NCBI GenBank assembly: GCA_947459215.1
Contig: CANHCQ010000019.1
Location: 1-64,000 of the forward strand
Origin: Phycisphaerales bacterium
GTDB lineage: Bacteria > Planctomycetota > Phycisphaerae > Phycisphaerales > UBA1924
Direction of reading: 5' to 3'
Length of the DNA stretch: 64,000 bases
This document shows positions 9,562 through 17,173 of this stretch, piece after piece. The first letter of the stretch is position 1. Each line of letters starts with the position of its first letter. The position numbers were made by a program, and so were the translations under genes. The notes under the pieces are model-generated. The model searched no databases. It had not been told where the DNA came from and saw only the letters and a list, made by a program, of their open reading frames with translations.

Positions 9562-11730
9562 TCACGGGCACAAGAGCGCGTTGTAGGCGTCGGCGAAGAG
9601 CACAAAGTCGGAGTCATCGACGAACGCATCGGCGTTGATGTCGGCTGGGCAACCCACAGGCATCAACGGATCGAGGCAGTCGAGGATGTTGTACGCGGTT
9701 GCGAAGGCGGCGAAGTCGGCATCGTCGACGACGTTGTCGGCGTTGAAGTCGGCGGAGCATGGAGCGACGATCAGCGTCAGCGGCGAGACGAAACTGAAGT
9801 CCGCGCTGGAGATGATGCGACTGGCCCCCTGATACGTTGCCGAGAGGGTGGCGATGCTGATCGATGATCCGGACGGGATCATGGTGAGGTAGACCTGACC
9901 GGGCGCGAGGGTGGCGATGGGCTGCGGGCCGCTGCCGCCGAAGCGCGGGTCGTTGGCCCAGCCGAAGCGTCGAACCGTGTTCGTGAACGCGGCAGCGCCG
10001 AGACCGAACGCGGGCGCGGCGAGCGGACGATCACCGAGATTCACGAGCACCACCCCGGGTTTCGCCGGAGACAGACCGAGGATGCCGGGCACGCTTGTGA
10101 CCAACGCCACCGCAGCGACGGTGTGGACCGGCACAGAAGCCGGATTGACCACCTGATCGGCACGGATGTTGGGAACGATGCCGGCGATGGCGCCGCCGCC
10201 TTCCAGACCGGCGAGATACGGAGAGTTGGTGCCGGAGGCAAAGTAGGGATTGGGATCCGACGGCCCCTGCGCCTGGATGGTCAATCCGGGCCCGTGGCCG
10301 CCGTTGTTGGCGAGGGAGTAGCTGAGATAGGGTGCCTGGTTGAATGCGAGGTAGAAGACTCCGGGATCGGCGCGCTCGGCGCGCGGGCTGTCGGCCCCGC
10401 CGAGAACATCAACCTGGAGACCAATGCTGACCTCGGCGGCGTTGAACTTGATGGTGCCGCCGCCGCCGCCGCCGGCGAAGCCGCCGCCGCCACCGTTACC
10501 GCCACGACCGCCGGTGCCGCCGTAGCCGCCCCCGCCGCCATCACCGCCACGACCGGCGCTCCCTCCGACGAGTTGACCGGGGTACCCGTTTCCACCCGAG
10601 CCGCCGGAACCGGCGTACTGACCGGGGCTGCCCCAGGTCTGAGGAACGGACGCATCGCCTCCGCGGGCTCCTGCCCAACCGCCGAAGGTGAGGCGTCCGA
10701 GCGAGGCGAGTTCGATGGCGCCGGCACCGTGTCCGCCCGAGGCGCCGGGGGCGCCGGTTCCTCCCCATCCTCCGCCGGAGCCGTAGCCGCCGTATCCACC
10801 GTCGCCGCCGCGGCCGCCAGCGACGCATGACGTCGCGCCACCACCGCCGCCACCGCCACCGGTGCCACCGATGCCGCCATTGCCACCCGCGCCGCCGCCA
10901 CTTCCACCGGCGCCGCCACCGCCGCCGGAACCAGCGAAGAGGTCGCCGGAACTGCCCCCAAAGAGAGCGCGGTAGCCGGGGTTGCCTCTCCACCCATCGG
11001 CGCCGTTCGAACCGGGTCCGCCATCGCCGCCGCGCGAACCGGGGTAGCCCGGATTACCAAAGCCGTAGTTTCCCTCACCGCCATTGCCGCCAGGCCCGCC
11101 GCCGCCGGCGAAACCGTTGTTGCCGCCGTTGCCGCCGGGGGTGTCGTCACCAGCGGCTCCGTTGCCGAAGGACTGAGCGAAACCAAGCGTTCCCGGCCAC
11201 CCGTGGCCGGAGGAACCGCCCCAACTGACACCATTCGAGTTCACCAAGTACGTGCCGCTGAATCCGTAGTGTCCTGCCGAACCATTCGCGAAGACGCAAA
11301 AGACCGGCACACCACCCACGCCGCCGGATGGAGTGTTTCCGTTCGAGTTCGAGTCGGATCCGCGGTACGCGCCGGTTCCGCCGGGCCCACCCTGGCCGCC
11401 CCAGCCGCCGCCGGCCTGCGGGGTCGCCTGAGCGCTGACGTTCACGGATGCGTTCGGTGCATAGAGATCACCACCGACGATGACGCGCACGGGACGCGAC
11501 CCCTGCACGGTCAGAGCCGCACCGCTGGGGATGGTGAGATCGCCGCGAAAGAAGTACGAGGTGGTGCCGTTGATGAATGCGACGGTGTACGGCGTGGCGA
11601 AGAGCGATCCGGCGATGGCGCCATCGCCGCTGATCGTGCCGCTGTCTGAATGGAAGATGGTGTCGCCGAGCGTCGATCCGGCGGCAAGGAAGGTCAACAA
11701 CGCGAAGCGCGACAGACGTGTCGTCTTCAT
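9562..11730 (-). CDS. Secreted glycine-rich (PGRS-like) protein with dockerin-like tail
   Basis: A 722-residue protein. ATG 11730 has AGGAG seven bases upstream. A signal peptide (LSRFALLTFLAAGSTLGD) is followed by a beta-type segment (FFRGDLTIPSGAALTVQGS, VRVIVGGDLYAPNASVNVSA). A central region of about 350 residues is more than half glycine in GG[SAT]GG/GGNGG patterns. After that comes a non-repetitive domain (NNGGHGPGLTIQAQGPSDPN onwards). The end has two dockerin-like loops, CSADFNADNVVDDADFAAFA and CPADINADAFVDDSDFVLFA, closing in LLCP. The glycine region resembles mycobacterial PE_PGRS and other collagen-like surface polymers in composition only. A surface or matrix role is inferred. 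The repetitive coding causes many antisense open frames. Confidence 0.85.
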   Translation of the reverse strand: MKTTRLSRFALLTFLAAGSTLGDTIFHSDSGTISGDGAIAGSLFATPYTVAFINGTTSYFFRGDLTIPSGAALTVQGSRPVRVIVGGDLYAPNASVNVSAQATPQAGGGWGGQGGPGGTGAYRGSDSNSNGNTPSGGVGGVPVFCVFANGSAGHYGFSGTYLVNSNGVSWGGSSGHGWPGTLGFAQSFGNGAAGDDTPGGNGGNNGFAGGGGPGGNGGEGNYGFGNPGYPGSRGGDGGPGSNGADGWRGNPGYRALFGGSSGDLFAGSGGGGGAGGSGGGAGGNGGIGGTGGGGGGGGATSCVAGGRGGDGGYGGYGSGGGWGGTGAPGASGGHGAGAIELASLGRLTFGGWAGARGGDASVPQTWGSPGQYAGSGGSGGNGYPGQLVGGSAGRGGDGGGGGYGGTGGRGGNGGGGGFAGGGGGGTIKFNAAEVSIGLQVDVLGGADSPRAERADPGVFYLAFNQAPYLSYSLANNGGHGPGLTIQAQGPSDPNPYFASGTNSPYLAGLEGGGAIAGIVPNIRADQVVNPASVPVHTVAAVALVTSVPGILGLSPAKPGVVLVNLGDRPLAAPAFGLGAAAFTNTVRRFGWANDPRFGGSGPQPIATLAPGQVYLTMIPSGSSISIATLSATYQGASRIISSADFSFVSPLTLIVAPCSADFNADNVVDDADFAAFATAYNILDCLDPLMPVGCPADINADAFVDDSDFVLFADAYNALLCP

Positions 11731-12072
11731 GGCTGGACTCCTGGATTCGGGTCGCGTGCGAGACGCCGAAAGCGGCACGCACGCAGGCTCGGATAGGTGA
11801 TCCAACGCGCGGGGCGAGGCGAGTCAAGTCGAAACGCGCGTTGTGCCTGTTTTCACACATGATTCCCTGGCGTCAGTCGCTCGCTTCGGCCGACGCGGGT
11901 ATTCGCCTTGCGAACAAGGGGCGATACCTCTGTGAACAAACTGCGAGCGCGGCAGCGCACGCATCGGGCTGGAGGCGTGCCAGAAGAAAACGAACAGGCT
12001 GCAAGACAGCGAAAAGGTGCACGAATGACGCGGCGAGTAGAAGCCTCTACCAAGGGAGCTTGGACCGGGTTT

Positions 12073-12100
12073 GTGCGCACAACGACGGCAGTGTGGGCAC
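12073..12100. repeat. Hairpin repeat copy A (GTGCGCACAACGACGGC core)
   Basis: GTGCGCACA at 12073 can pair with TGTGGGCAC at 12092-12100 (8 of 9 pairs). Its first 17 bases are identical to copy B at 12211-12227. Confidence 0.5.
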
Positions 12101-12210
12101 AGGGAATCAAGACTTACGGAAGCCGAGAACGGCGCAAGTCGTGGCCGCGGCGGGCGGCGGGGAGATTGGGTTGGAAAGTTGGGAGGTGGGGGGAAAAGTG
12201 TTCGCGGGGT

Positions 12211-12238
12211 GTGCGCACAACGACGGCGTTGTGCGCGC
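12211..12238. repeat. Hairpin repeat copy B
   Basis: GCGCACAACG (12213-12222) pairs perfectly with CGTTGTGCGC (12227-12236) around the loop ACGG. Outer G-C and T-G pairs extend it to 12. No T-run follows, so an intrinsic terminator is unlikely. An operator or a small structured RNA is possible. Confidence 0.5.
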
Positions 12239-12398
12239 GGAACTGGCCGCGTGAACGTGTCATGGACCTTGGCTCGGCGGGGTCAGAGCGTTTTTGCTTT
12301 GATGCACGCGGAGGCACGGACCTCGCAGAGCCGAGGTCAGTGGCACGGGGCCGAGCCGTCGACCCACGGAACCCGGCACGCCCCATTTGAAGATCGGC

Positions 12399-12404
12399 TA
12401 TCTT
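12399..12404 (+). promoter_or_regulatory. -10 box of a probable leaderless transcript
   Basis: TATCTT is followed by six bases (GATGGC) and then ATG 12411. There is no Shine-Dalgarno sequence. Confidence 0.5.
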
Positions 12405-12410
12405 GATGGC

Positions 12411-12827
12411 ATGGGGTACGAACTTTACATCACCCGCGGCGCGAACTGGTACGACGAGGTGAAGGAGCCGATCACGCTCGAAGAGTGGTTTGCATACATC
12501 AAGAGCGACCCCGAGATGCGGCTCGACGGGTTCTGCGAGGCTCCATTAGGCGACGGGTCCGTGTTTCGGGGGGAGGACCCGAGTATTGCGGTTTGGGTCG
12601 CCTATTCCGAAGACGGCGTGGGCGACAATCATGCATGGATGTGGCACCGTCGGGGAAACATCGGGGCCAAGAACCCTGATCGTGAGATCGTTGCGAAGAT
12701 GTGGCGGATCGCCCAGTCGCTCGGGGCCCGCGTGGTGGGCGAGGAGGACGAGGAGTACGGGCCGGACGGGGAGGAGATACGGCCGGAGCCGCCGAAGTCG
12801 TTCTGGAAGAGGTTGTTTTGGGGGTGA
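12411..12827 (+). CDS. Conserved hypothetical protein (MGYELYITR type)
   Basis: A 138-residue acidic, soluble protein. The start is set at ATG 12411 because it begins with MGYELYITRGANWYD, the N-terminus I associate with a small bacterial family of unknown function, and because TATCTT-N6-ATG precedes it; an in-frame start eight codons upstream is possible. The body is rich in Trp and acidic residues (EPITLEEWFAYIKSDPEMRL, VWVAYSEDGVGDNHAWMWHR, NPDREIVAKMWRIAQSLGAR). The tail is highly acidic, then basic (EEDEEYGPDGEEIRPEPPKS, FWKRLFWG). There is no signal peptide or transmembrane segment. The family often occurs as an isolated gene, possibly in the ambit of immunity-like or housekeeping small proteins; I cannot assign a function. 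Confidence 0.7.
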   Translation: MGYELYITRGANWYDEVKEPITLEEWFAYIKSDPEMRLDGFCEAPLGDGSVFRGEDPSIAVWVAYSEDGVGDNHAWMWHRRGNIGAKNPDREIVAKMWRIAQSLGARVVGEEDEEYGPDGEEIRPEPPKSFWKRLFWG

Positions 12828-13012
12828 GTATGCGGCGGGATCATGGCCCTCGCGGGTCCGAGATCTGTGGCACATACTTGATGCCATGCTACCGGCCGAA
12901 ATAGCCGCCGCTTGCGCCGCCGAGACGGTAGCAGTTGCGGGCTCACTTACGCCGCGTTACATTGCGGCCACTCGCTCAGCAGTGCATTGCTGCCGGCTAT
13001 GGGATTGACCAC

Positions 13013-13675
13013 ATGGAACTGCTCAGGCAAATTCTCAGCGAACACGCTCAACTTCTCAAGTACGGCCTCTTCGGCCTTGCATTCATTCTCATCATTCTGG
13101 CGGGGTCCGTCGCATATCTATCAGAACGTCGGCAGCATCCGACGACGTTCAAGCTTCTGCTTGGTGCGGGTGTCGTTCTGGCACTCGTCGGCGGCGTGAT
13201 GGACTACAACAAAGCCAAAGCCGGCGTATCGCCACCATTTTCCATCCAGGGAGAATGGGAATACTGGGTGGAAGGAAAGATCGGAGCCGAGCCAATCAGT
13301 TATGGCGGAACCTGCACCATCACCCAAAGAGGCTCTTCGCTTCGGCTGATGGGCGGACGTCAATGGCGATCCGAGTTGACGAGTTCTGGGGAAGTGACGA
13401 TGGAACAGTTCTTTGACAGGCCGATCCCATGGACTTCATCTTGGGCGAGCATCGACGAAGACGGCACTGTCCGATTCGAATACGACCTCACGAGCAGCGT
13501 GAACGCAAAGGGGTTCTGCCGCCTCAGTATTCGTGAGCAACCAGGCGAAGGCGTTACGCTCGCTGGACAGGTCGCGATTCTGCCGCCGGGCGAGCCGCTC
13601 GTCGGCAGTTGCACGTTCACACGGATCGATGCTGGCCGTCGGTCTACACCAAGGCCAATTCGTGGAGGGCATTGA
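13013..13675 (+). CDS. Membrane protein of unknown function with C-terminal beta-rich domain
   Basis: A 220-residue protein from ATG 13013; no good Shine-Dalgarno sequence is visible, and the frame is open 26 codons further upstream. Two transmembrane helices lie near the N-terminus: YGLFGLAFILIILAGSVAYL and LLLGAGVVLALVGGVMDY. After a short linker, a domain of about 140 residues begins with FSIQGEWEYWVEGKIGAEPI and contains GGTCTITQRGSSLRLMGGRQ, DGTVRFEYDL and LAGQVAILPPGEPLVGSCTF. The GEW start and GGTC-T-I-x-Q strand pattern suggest a small beta-barrel or lipocalin-like fold. This is inference from pattern only. It is convergent with yicC and has no operon partner. Confidence 0.65.
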   Translation: MELLRQILSEHAQLLKYGLFGLAFILIILAGSVAYLSERRQHPTTFKLLLGAGVVLALVGGVMDYNKAKAGVSPPFSIQGEWEYWVEGKIGAEPISYGGTCTITQRGSSLRLMGGRQWRSELTSSGEVTMEQFFDRPIPWTSSWASIDEDGTVRFEYDLTSSVNAKGFCRLSIREQPGEGVTLAGQVAILPPGEPLVGSCTFTRIDAGRRSTPRPIRGGH

Positions 13676-13880
13676 TTCGCCCATGGTGATCGCCGCAGAC
13701 GGATCTCGGTTCGACATCGACGAGATGGATGAATCCCGTCTCAAACGGCCTCGAGGGTGACCCTGCAAAGCTGCCCCGTTGCGAAACGAACTTCCGGCGG
13801 GCTCGCCCAATCACGCGCCAGCCTCGGCCCCGACGAACAGCGGCCACGTTTCCTCGCTGCGTGGCGCGGCGTGCTGCCGC

Positions 13881-14759
13881 TCACTCCACGTTCGCGGCTT
13901 GCTCTTTGATGCGGTCGATCGCGCCCTTGATTTCGACGGCGAGTCTTGAGATCGCGGCGTCGGGGCTTTTGCTGGCGATGGTGTTCGCCTCGCGGAGCAT
14001 TTCCTGAGCCAGGAAGTCCAGCGTGCGGCCGAGGGGGCGGGAGTCGGTGCTCGTCAGCAGTTCCATGAACTGTTCGAGGTGGGCGCCGAGGCGGTTGAGT
14101 TCTTCGGCGATGTCGGTGCGCTCGGCGTAGGCCGCGATCTCGCGGACGAGGTCGACCGTGTCCACCTTCACGCCGGCTTCGCTGAGCAGGCTGTCGATGC
14201 GGGTGCGAAGGCGCTTCTCGTACTCGTGGATGACGCTGGGGGCGATCTCTTTGAGCTTCACCACGCGGGCGGCGATGAACTCGTGGTGCGAGCGCAGGTC
14301 GGCGACCAGCGACTTGCCCTCGCGCTCGCGCATGGCGGTCAGCTGGGCGACGGCCTTGTTGAGCAGGTCAAAAAGCGCGGCCTTGGTGGCGTCGAGGCGA
14401 CCCTCGGCGTCGGCGGGCGGCTGGAGCACGCCGGGGAGCGACATCAGCGACGCGATGTCGACGGGGGCGCCGCCGCTGGCTTCCTTGATCTGCTCGATGT
14501 AGCGGGCGAGGGCTTTCTTGTTCACCTCAAAGGCGGCGGACTCGGAGTTGTCCGAGACGGACGCCGACACGGTGACCGTGCCGCGGGAGACGCGTTCGCG
14601 GAGCTTGGATTCGAGCTCGGCCTCGAGGGACTGCAGGGCGTCGGGGAGGCGGAGGACGACCTTGAGGTACTTGTTGTTGAGCGTGCGGACTTCGAGGAAG
14701 TACTGCACGCCGCCGAGATGAGCGGAGGCCTCGCCGTAGCCGGTCATGCTGCGAATCAA
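13881..14759 (-). CDS. yicC: YicC family endoribonuclease
   Basis: A 292-residue protein. TTG 14759 is chosen: it gives the family N-terminus M-I-R-S-MTGYG and has AAGGA six bases upstream, whereas ATG 14747 would lose it. The N-terminal domain has MTGYGEASAHLGGVQYFLEV, RTLNNKYLKVVLRLPDALQS and LRERVSRGTVTVSASV. The C-terminal domain (DUF1732) has DLVREIAAYAERTDIAEEL, LGAHLEQFMELL, PLGRTLDFLAQEMLREANTI and the end IKGAIDRIKEQAANVE. YicC/YloC proteins act as endoribonucleases involved in RNA turnover in the cytoplasm. The gene follows secG by 76 bases on the same strand, so co-transcription is likely. Length matches the family (about 290). Confidence 0.94.
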   Translation of the reverse strand: MIRSMTGYGEASAHLGGVQYFLEVRTLNNKYLKVVLRLPDALQSLEAELESKLRERVSRGTVTVSASVSDNSESAAFEVNKKALARYIEQIKEASGGAPVDIASLMSLPGVLQPPADAEGRLDATKAALFDLLNKAVAQLTAMREREGKSLVADLRSHHEFIAARVVKLKEIAPSVIHEYEKRLRTRIDSLLSEAGVKVDTVDLVREIAAYAERTDIAEELNRLGAHLEQFMELLTSTDSRPLGRTLDFLAQEMLREANTIASKSPDAAISRLAVEIKGAIDRIKEQAANVE

Positions 14760-14835
14760 GGGGAGTCCTTGGAAGGGGAGCCGAGACGGAGGGGAGTGGC
14801 GGAGGGGAGCAGCGGAACAGGGCCGCAGCACGACG

Positions 14836-15408
14836 TTAGTTCTTCGGCTGAGCCGGGTCGGCGGGCTTGGGGGTTTCGGTAGGCGCGGGGGTCGGGGCCG
14901 GCTGAGCGGGAGCGGGCTGCGTGGGAGCTGGCTGCGCGGGCTGATCGGCGGGCTTGTTCTCCGCGGGCGCGGTCTCGGCCGGCTTGGTCTCGGCAGGTGC
15001 CGCCGTGCTCGGGGCCGCATCGGTCGGGGCGGTGGCCGGCGTGGTGGCTGGTGTGGTGGCGGGCGCGGTAGCCGGCGCGGTTTCCGGTGCCACGACTTCG
15101 GTGACTTCGGGGCGCGGGGGCGGGGGCGTGGTGGCGTAGTTCAGGAGGATGCCGAAGACAACGAAGGTGGCGAAGACGGAGATGGTGAAGAGGGTGAGCG
15201 CGTCGCCGGTCTTGGTGCCGAGGGCGGTCTGACCGGAGCCCGCCGAGGAACCGCCGAAGGCCGCGGCGAGGCCGCCGCCCTGGGGGCGCTGGATCAGGAT
15301 GGCGAGGACCATGAGGACGCTGACGCCAATGAAGAGGACCATCAGCAGGGCAGTCGCCCAGGGGTTGTCGGCGAACCAGGTGACGATGGTGACAAGGAAC
15401 TGAGGCAT
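14836..15408 (-). CDS. secG: Preprotein translocase subunit SecG with long Ala/Thr/Pro tail
   Basis: A 190-residue inner-membrane protein of the SecYEG channel. ATG 15408 has GGGAG five bases upstream. The first 95 residues are SecG: a first helix (ATALLMVLFIGVSVLMVLAI), the loop motif LIQRPQGGGLAAAFGGSSAG with the conserved GGG and SAG, the segment TALGTKTGDALTLFT, and a second helix (TISVFATFVVFGILLNYA). The last 90 residues are low-complexity Ala-Pro-Thr-Glu repeats (ATAPATTPATTPATAP, TQPAPAQPAPT), absent from E. coli SecG; they may face the cytoplasm or be a spacer. It precedes yicC. Confidence 0.93.
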   Translation of the reverse strand: MPQFLVTIVTWFADNPWATALLMVLFIGVSVLMVLAILIQRPQGGGLAAAFGGSSAGSGQTALGTKTGDALTLFTISVFATFVVFGILLNYATTPPPPRPEVTEVVAPETAPATAPATTPATTPATAPTDAAPSTAAPAETKPAETAPAENKPADQPAQPAPTQPAPAQPAPTPAPTETPKPADPAQPKN

Positions 15409-15643
15409 GGAGGCTCCCGAACAGGCCCCTTGGAAAAAGGGCTGAGATGATAGGTGGGGCGGGACGTGGGAAGGCGGGGGTGCGGAGGGCGAACTGGCAG
15501 GGTTGAGACCGCGGGTCGCGGCTCTAGTGGTGAGCTTGGAGCGACATTTTGCATGGAGTTCGAGCCGCGGTACCCCCTTACAAGGGCGCCTTCCTCGGGC
15601 AGCTCTCGCGAGTCTCGGATTGCCACCGAGACGAAGATGCTGG

Positions 15644-15668
15644 TACGCTGCGGCACCTTGTCGGAGGC
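15644..15668 (+). promoter_or_regulatory. Promoter -10 box and ribosome binding site of the dockerin gene at 15673
   Basis: TACGCT (15644-15649) resembles the -10 boxes of the leaderless genes here. A start near 15656 would give a short leader carrying CGGAGG (15662-15667) five bases before ATG 15673. The site supports that start over upstream in-frame starts. Confidence 0.45.
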
Positions 15669-15672
15669 GAAT

Positions 15673-16917
15673 ATGCGTTCCCTTTCCAGCGTGGTTTTCA
15701 TTTCTGCACTGTTCAGTCTGGACTCGGTCGCGCAGATTGCGACGTTTGAGCAGTTGCGGACGCCGTTTTATCCTTTCGCGGCGTTGACAAACGAAGCGAG
15801 GATGTCGGGCGATGGCCGAGTCGTTACCGACGGGACGTGGCGATGGTCGCGCGATTCCGGGTATACGCCAGCGGGGTTCATCCCGGGTGAAGCGCCTGGA
15901 TCGACGTTGCGGCGCAGGCCGCTCGGGTTGTCGGATGATGGCGAGGTCGAGTTTGGCGAGTTGCGACGTGACGAGGCGTTTTGGCCGAATGATCCGCTAC
16001 AGGGTTACTACTGGCAGGGCGGTGGACCTTTCACGCGACTCGCAGCGAACTTTGGCGTAGTCGCACCGTGGCACGCGATGGCGAGCCCGATGAGCGGTGA
16101 TGGACGTTGGGTCATTTCGATAAAGAGTGCAACCGGATTCGCCTGGCGCCGTGATCGAAGCGGTCAGGAATCGCAGCTTGGCTTGATTGGCGGCTCATGG
16201 GCAGGACCAGTTTCACGAACTGGTCGGGTTTTCGTGGTCCACGGTCAAGCTGCGGCGACTCCATCGACGGGAACAGCGGCGGACGCGCAATGGATCGACC
16301 TTGGCCCGGCCGCATCGGTGGCCGGAGTGAATGCGACCGGCGATCTCTTCTTCGGGCACGAACGTTTCACAATCGGCAGGCAAGCCGTTATCTGGCGCGC
16401 TGGTGGTGACGTTACCGCCAAGCTCGGCCCAACTGACGACGGCAGAACAGCATTCATACGCTTTCTGAGCGATGACGGCTCTGTTGCGAGCGGGATTTCA
16501 TACTTCCCGCCACCGCCTTTCAGTTCGACCCCCGCGAAGACGCCACCCTTCGTTTGGCGAAATGGCGAGTTGCCGCGACGGCTAGATGTCGTGCTACGAC
16601 GATTCGGAGCCGCTCAAGCGGCCTACTTCAATCTGACCGATTTGTTGGGCATGTCATCCGACGGCAAAACGATTCTCGGGTATGCGACTAGTCCGTGGTT
16701 CGGCTCAGCAGCATTTGTTGCAACGATTCCAGAGTGGCTGCCGTGTGCTTCGGACTTTGACTTCGACGGAGTGGTCGGAGACGAAGACTTTGTGCTTTTC
16801 GCCGCAGCGTACAACGAACTGGATACGACTGCGTGTGACCTGAACACCGATGATCGAACGGACGATTTGGACTTTGTGGTCTTTGCAGCGGCGTACGACC
16901 AGCTGGTTTGCCCGTAG
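15673..16917 (+). CDS. Secreted dockerin-tailed protein, possible beta-propeller
   Basis: A 414-residue protein. ATG 15673 follows CGGAGG and starts a signal peptide (MRSLSSVVFISALFSLDSVA). The body contains repeated short beta motifs of the type S-x-D/M-x-x-G-x-x-V/I: MSGDGRVVTDGTWRWSRDSG, GLSDDGEVEFGELRRD, PMSGDGRWVISI, LSDDGSVASGISYF, MSSDGKTILGYAT. Each is followed by a W- or F-rich strand (FAWRRDRSGQES, PFVWRNGELPRRLDVVLRRF). This is the pattern of HAF-type extracellular repeat proteins and suggests a propeller. The end has two dockerin-like loops (CASDFDFDGVVGDEDFVLFA, CDLNTDDRTDDLDFVVFA), closing in LVCP. Surface location is inferred; the ligand is unknown. Confidence 0.82.
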   Translation: MRSLSSVVFISALFSLDSVAQIATFEQLRTPFYPFAALTNEARMSGDGRVVTDGTWRWSRDSGYTPAGFIPGEAPGSTLRRRPLGLSDDGEVEFGELRRDEAFWPNDPLQGYYWQGGGPFTRLAANFGVVAPWHAMASPMSGDGRWVISIKSATGFAWRRDRSGQESQLGLIGGSWAGPVSRTGRVFVVHGQAAATPSTGTAADAQWIDLGPAASVAGVNATGDLFFGHERFTIGRQAVIWRAGGDVTAKLGPTDDGRTAFIRFLSDDGSVASGISYFPPPPFSSTPAKTPPFVWRNGELPRRLDVVLRRFGAAQAAYFNLTDLLGMSSDGKTILGYATSPWFGSAAFVATIPEWLPCASDFDFDGVVGDEDFVLFAAAYNELDTTACDLNTDDRTDDLDFVVFAAAYDQLVCP

Positions 16918-17173
16918 TCTGCGGGTTACCGGGCCGTTCGGGCGGATCCAGAGATCTAGATCGCCCGACAACCGACCGCCTGCCGTGGGTACACGGAGTC
17001 GATGCACCCCAAGTTCGTGAAGTCGGTACGCTGTTGCCTCGCGTTTGTTGGGGGGCTGGGATGGTGGGCTGGGGTGGGGGCACGCCGCGGCCTGCGGCAT
17101 GGCTTGATGGAGGTCGGGTGGAATCTCTTGGTCCCCCCACTGCCCGCGTTGGCGGGCGCTTTGGAGTGTTGCC

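Larger units (their letters stand above)
11731..12410. other. 680-base intergenic region with two related hairpins
   Basis: No convincing gene is seen on either strand. The divergent promoters of the glycine-rich protein (minus) and the unknown protein at 12411 (plus) must lie here. It contains two hairpins that share the core GTGCGCACAACGACGGC (12073 and 12211, listed separately) and a third stem, GACCTCG / CGAGGTC, at 12319-12338. An open frame across it (11908-12390, plus) has poor composition for a protein. Confidence 0.5.

Noticed and set aside
11908-12390. 160-codon plus-strand frame in the intergenic gap
   Set aside because: No family signature and Arg/Trp/Thr-rich. It is created by the two hairpin repeats and has no ribosome site.
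13881-15020. Longer yicC frame of 379 codons
   Set aside because: The extra 87 residues are Pro/Arg-rich antisense-like sequence overlapping secG. The TTG start at 14759 has a ribosome site and gives the family N-terminus.
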